8,896 nucleotides of DNA, taken from NCBI GenBank assembly GCA_022361095.1, contig JAKSBO010000915.1, positions 1 through 8,896 of the forward strand, read 5' to 3'. The stretch comes from Desulfobacterales bacterium. GTDB lineage: Bacteria; Desulfobacterota; Desulfobacteria; Desulfobacterales; Desulfobacteraceae. This document shows positions 6,781 to 8,896 of this stretch, one piece after another. Positions within the stretch are counted from its first letter, which is position 1. Each line of letters starts with the position of its first letter. The notes under the pieces are model-generated. The model had not been told where the DNA came from. It ran no database searches and saw only the letters and a list, made by a program, of their open reading frames with translations. The position numbers and the translations under genes are program-made.

Positions 6781-6932
6781 TAAGTTTTTTCTCTTTAATC
6801 AATACAATTGGGATGTGTGGGTATGATACATATTCATTGTGCACGCTGTATTGTTTTTTCAACTGTCGGAAAATATTTTGAACCCGGCGTAAAGAGAAAA
6901 GAGCTTGAATAATTTCAGTATAATAACGAATA

Positions 6933-7970
6933 TCAACCAAAATAGCCACGGATAAAACCATTTAGTTCTTCATAGCGGATGTTCTCCACCCATGCCTGTC
7001 CGATCTGTTCAAGGAAAACAAAAAAGAGATGATCTCCTTGCTTTTTCTTATCCCTGGATGCCGCCTCAATGATCTGTTCGGGTGGGAAGTTAAAGGCAAC
7101 AGGCAATCCAAGGCCTGAAAGCAAATCCTTGATTCGGTCCACATCTTTTTGATCAATGTACCCTTTTTGCTGGGAAAATTGTGCTGCCGCAACCATCCCT
7201 GCGGCTACCGCACGGCCATGGCCGCAGGGGTCCAGTTTTTCAAAGGCATGTCCGATGGTGTGCCCGAAGTTCAGCTTGCGGCGCTCCCCGGCCTCACGTT
7301 CATCGGCCTGGACCACGCTGGATTTGATGGCCACTGAGTCAGCTACCATCCTGAAAACCGTCTCCTGGTCCAGGTTCAGGGCTTTATCCCGGTTGTTTTC
7401 GATAAATTCCAGAAGAGGGCGGTCATGAATCAGTCCATGTTTGACAATTTCGGCCAGGCCGTTGGATATCTCTTCGGCCGGCAGGGTGGACAACATATCA
7501 ATGTCGCACAAAACAAACTGAGGCTGGCTGAATACCCCCACCATGTTTTTAAATGCATCCAGGTTGACGCCGTTTTTGCCTCCGACACTGGCATCTACCT
7601 GGGAAAGAAGGGAGGTGGAAACAAAGCCGAAACGGATGCCCCTGAGAAAAACAGATGCCGCAAATCCGGCGATATCACAGACAATGCCACCGCCGATGGC
7701 CAGTAAAAAACTTGACCTGTCGCACCCGGCTTTAATCATTTCCCGCAGGATATATTCTACCGTAGCTAGGGTTTTGATCTTTTCACCGGTGCCGATGGTG
7801 ATCACGTGGCCGGCGGGAAATGATGCGCCGTAATGCTTAAGAATGTTCTCATCGGTAACAATAACCACAGGGCCTTGATCCGGCAGATAGTCTCCCACAC
7901 GGGACAAGGATGCTCCCACATGGATGTCGGAAGTGCGCTGCCGGCCTTCAACTGTAAACGTTTTAATCAT
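6933..7970 (-). CDS. aroB: 3-Dehydroquinate synthase
   Basis: AroB converts DAHP to 3-dehydroquinate, the second step of the shikimate pathway to aromatic amino acids, using NAD and a divalent metal in the cytoplasm. The 345-residue protein is full length. Motifs include the NAD-binding GGGIVCDIAGFAAS, the RGIRFGFVSTSLLSQVDASVGGKNGVN block with substrate and catalytic residues, and metal ligands in LAEIVKHG (Glu), NFGHTIGHAFE (His) and GHGRAVAAGM (His). The ATG at 7970 is preceded by a modest AAGGCG site. The gene stands first in the minus-strand run but is separated from the regulator by 213 bases, so it is probably its own unit. A promoter with an overlying dyad lies just upstream. No other aro gene is in view. 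Confidence 0.97.
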   Translation of the reverse strand: MIKTFTVEGRQRTSDIHVGASLSRVGDYLPDQGPVVIVTDENILKHYGASFPAGHVITIGTGEKIKTLATVEYILREMIKAGCDRSSFLLAIGGGIVCDIAGFAASVFLRGIRFGFVSTSLLSQVDASVGGKNGVNLDAFKNMVGVFSQPQFVLCDIDMLSTLPAEEISNGLAEIVKHGLIHDRPLLEFIENNRDKALNLDQETVFRMVADSVAIKSSVVQADEREAGERRKLNFGHTIGHAFEKLDPCGHGRAVAAGMVAAAQFSQQKGYIDQKDVDRIKDLLSGLGLPVAFNFPPEQIIEAASRDKKKQGDHLFFVFLEQIGQAWVENIRYEELNGFIRGYFG

Positions 7971-8002
7971 ATTTTTCGCCTTAGAAAATGGTATGGTTGT
8001 TT

Positions 8003-8031
8003 TTTAAATGAAAGTAACGGCAAATTGCCAA
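8003..8031 (-). promoter_or_regulatory. Probable aroB promoter
   Basis: On the minus strand TTGGCA (complement of 8026-8031) and TTTAAA (8003-8008) are 17 nt apart, 32 bases before the aroB ATG. The -35 box matches five of six consensus bases and the -10 four of six. A dyad at 8008-8042 covers it. Confidence 0.5.
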
Positions 8032-8042
8032 CTTACTTTCAT
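8008..8042. promoter_or_regulatory. Double dyad over the aroB promoter
   Basis: A perfect 10-bp inverted repeat, ATGAAAGTAA (8008-8017) with TTACTTTCAT (8033-8042), encloses a second palindrome GGCAAATTGCC (8019-8029). The inner one covers most of the aroB -35 box and the outer arms lie in its spacer and upstream. Neither strand has a T run immediately after it, so it reads better as an operator than a terminator. The cognate regulator is unknown. Confidence 0.4.
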
Positions 8043-8249
8043 GTTGTGTTGCGGGGTAAGCCTGGGCGCTGATAGGCCAGGTCGGCCCATGGCCGTGAGT
8101 CAGGGCCATGGGGATTTAAAATCAACATTGGGTGAGGGCTTTTATTGTTCCACTGCCCTTAACATTGCATTTGTTTGCGTACTTTTTTATCAATATTCGA
8201 TGGCTTGGGCAAATAAAAAAGCCCTGGATTCCGACGCCGGCTTTTTTTT
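8043..8249 (+). ncRNA. Candidate small RNA in the divergent spacer (ends approximate)
   Basis: The spacer between divergent aroB and the response regulator holds no credible protein but several plus-strand hairpins followed by a strong terminator. The hairpins are CCTGG/CCAGG near 8062-8082, a perfect 9-bp CCCATGGCC/GGCCATGGG (8086-8094 with 8104-8112), and AGGGC/GCCCT near 8137-8161. With genes pointing away on both sides, a terminator here has no mRNA to end, which implies a transcript starting inside the spacer. I see no clear promoter for it and do not recognise it as 6S, SRP, tmRNA or a known riboswitch. The 5' end given is only the end of the aroB dyad. Confidence 0.35.
8215..8249 (+). 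terminator. Strong intrinsic terminator
   Basis: AAAAAAGCC (8215-8223) pairs with GGCTTTTTT (8239-8247) around a 15-base loop, and the T run continues to 8249. It has the A-run, stem and T-run form of a textbook intrinsic terminator and could work on both strands. It lies 78 bases upstream of the response-regulator start. Beyond it, 8250-8327 is AT-rich, with a TTAATTTAATTAA palindrome (8260-8272) and no good promoter. Confidence 0.8.
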
Positions 8250-8327
8250 ATGTGTCCAGTTAATTTAATTAATATTTGATTTTAACAGTTCTTCAATATA
8301 AACTTTGACAAAATATTATGGAGCCAT

Positions 8328-8896
8328 ATGCAGTTAAAAGTCCTCATAGCTGACGACCATGCCATCATCCGGGAGGGGCTGCGAAGCCTTCTGGAAAACA
8401 GGGGTATACAGGTTATGGATATTGCAAAGAACGGCAGAGAGGCCGTTGAAAAGGCAATCGCCCTTAAGCCTGATATTGTGATGATGGATATTTCCATGCC
8501 TGATCTTAACGGTGTGGAAGCGACGGCCAAAATCAGGGAAGAGGTTCCACATACCAGGGTGATCGCTTTATCTATGCATTCAAGTAAGAAGATCGTTGAT
8601 AAAATGTTTGATGCGGGGGCTTCCGGCTATATTCTCAAGGAGTCTGCCTTTGATGAAATTTATGATGCCATTCAGGAGGTTCTCCGTACAAATTTTTACC
8701 TGACGCCCGCCATTGCCAGAATGTGTACCGACGGCATGGGTAAGGATCGCAGCATAGGGGAGAAACAGCCTCAATTTAATAAAATCTCCCCCAAGGAACG
8801 TGAAGTGCTGCAATTGATTGCTGAAGGCAAAAAAACCAGGGACATTGCCGGGACACTGGGGGTAAGCGTTAAGACGGTGGAAACCCATCGAAGAAA
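8328..8896 (+). CDS. NarL/FixJ-type response regulator, 3' end missing
   Basis: The frame is open from ATG 8328 to the end of the window (189 complete codons). The N-terminal receiver domain has the acidic pair D9/D10, the phosphoacceptor D54 (VMMDISMPD), the switch residue S82 (VIALSMHS) and the conserved K104 (GYILKES). A linker of about 45 residues leads to a LuxR-type helix-turn-helix: ISPKEREVLQLIAEGKKTRDIAGTLGVSVKTVETH from about 153. Only the last 20 or so residues should be missing. Such proteins are DNA-binding outputs of two-component systems. No histidine kinase is in view, so signal and targets are unknown. GGAG at 8320-8323 gives a short 4-nt spacing to the start. A nearby ATG at 8318 is out of frame. 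Confidence 0.95.
   Translation, partial: MQLKVLIADDHAIIREGLRSLLENRGIQVMDIAKNGREAVEKAIALKPDIVMMDISMPDLNGVEATAKIREEVPHTRVIALSMHSSKKIVDKMFDAGASGYILKESAFDEIYDAIQEVLRTNFYLTPAIARMCTDGMGKDRSIGEKQPQFNKISPKEREVLQLIAEGKKTRDIAGTLGVSVKTVETHRR

Noticed and set aside
6784..6900. A TTTTCTCTTT/AAAGAGAAAA inverted repeat and a CAATACA/TGTATTG pair after aroB.
   Set aside because: The arms are low-complexity or short and separated by 40-95 bases, so they are not a convincing terminator or RNA.
6770..6961. A 63-codon minus-strand frame overlapping the 3' end of aroB.
   Set aside because: It begins inside aroB, has no recognisable family and no clear ribosome-binding site. Its end also runs into the perR-like promoter and operator.
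8008..8268. An 86-codon plus-strand frame in the divergent spacer.
   Set aside because: It starts inside the aroB dyad without a ribosome-binding site and reads straight through the strong terminator at 8215-8249. Its protein is not recognisable.
1..8896. Search for CRISPR arrays, tRNA/rRNA genes, transposase genes or phage genes.
   Set aside because: No regularly spaced direct repeats, tRNA-like T-loops, rRNA motifs, or transposase or integrase proteins were seen on either strand.

Overview
The window reads as ordinary chromosome of an anaerobic, sulfate-reducer-like Deltaproteobacterium, most likely of the Desulfobacteraceae type. This is inferred from four things: a rubrerythrin next to a Fur/PerR-type regulator, a trxA-trxB pair, a PIN-PhoH protein, and AT-rich spacers between genes of moderate GC. 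The genus cannot be fixed from the sequence alone.

Layout. The plus strand opens with the 3' two thirds of a RelA/SpoT (Rsh) gene (1-1275). A 409-base spacer follows; its second half is rich in hairpins. Next is a PIN-PhoH2 gene (1685-3004). A convergent region then holds a 14-bp perfect hairpin (probable two-way terminator) and a compact nested inverted-repeat element. From 7970 back to 3300 seven genes lie on the minus strand. In transcription order they are aroB, a Fur/PerR-family regulator, rubrerythrin, thioredoxin, thioredoxin reductase, BamD and ribosomal protein L28. After a 357-base divergent spacer the plus strand resumes with a NarL/LuxR-type response regulator (8328 onward) that runs off the end.

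How the genes fit together. The regulator, rubrerythrin and thioredoxin system form a small peroxide/thiol-redox block. The regulator has the Asp and His positions expected of PerR, and its own promoter is overlaid by a 13-bp perfect inverted repeat that looks like an autoregulatory operator. trxA has a near-consensus sigma70 promoter, and trxB and bamD follow it with 11-nt and 1-nt gaps, so these three are almost certainly one transcript. aroB (shikimate pathway) and rpmB (ribosome) are housekeeping neighbours. RelA/SpoT and PhoH2 both relate to stress and RNA metabolism, but they are separated by a long spacer and need not be co-transcribed.

Nothing here amounts to a clearly new biological system. 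The parts most worth a second look are non-coding: the dyads over the perR and aroB promoters, a candidate small RNA ending in a strong terminator in the aroB/response-regulator divergent spacer, the structured leader in front of phoH, and the repeat element between phoH and rpmB.
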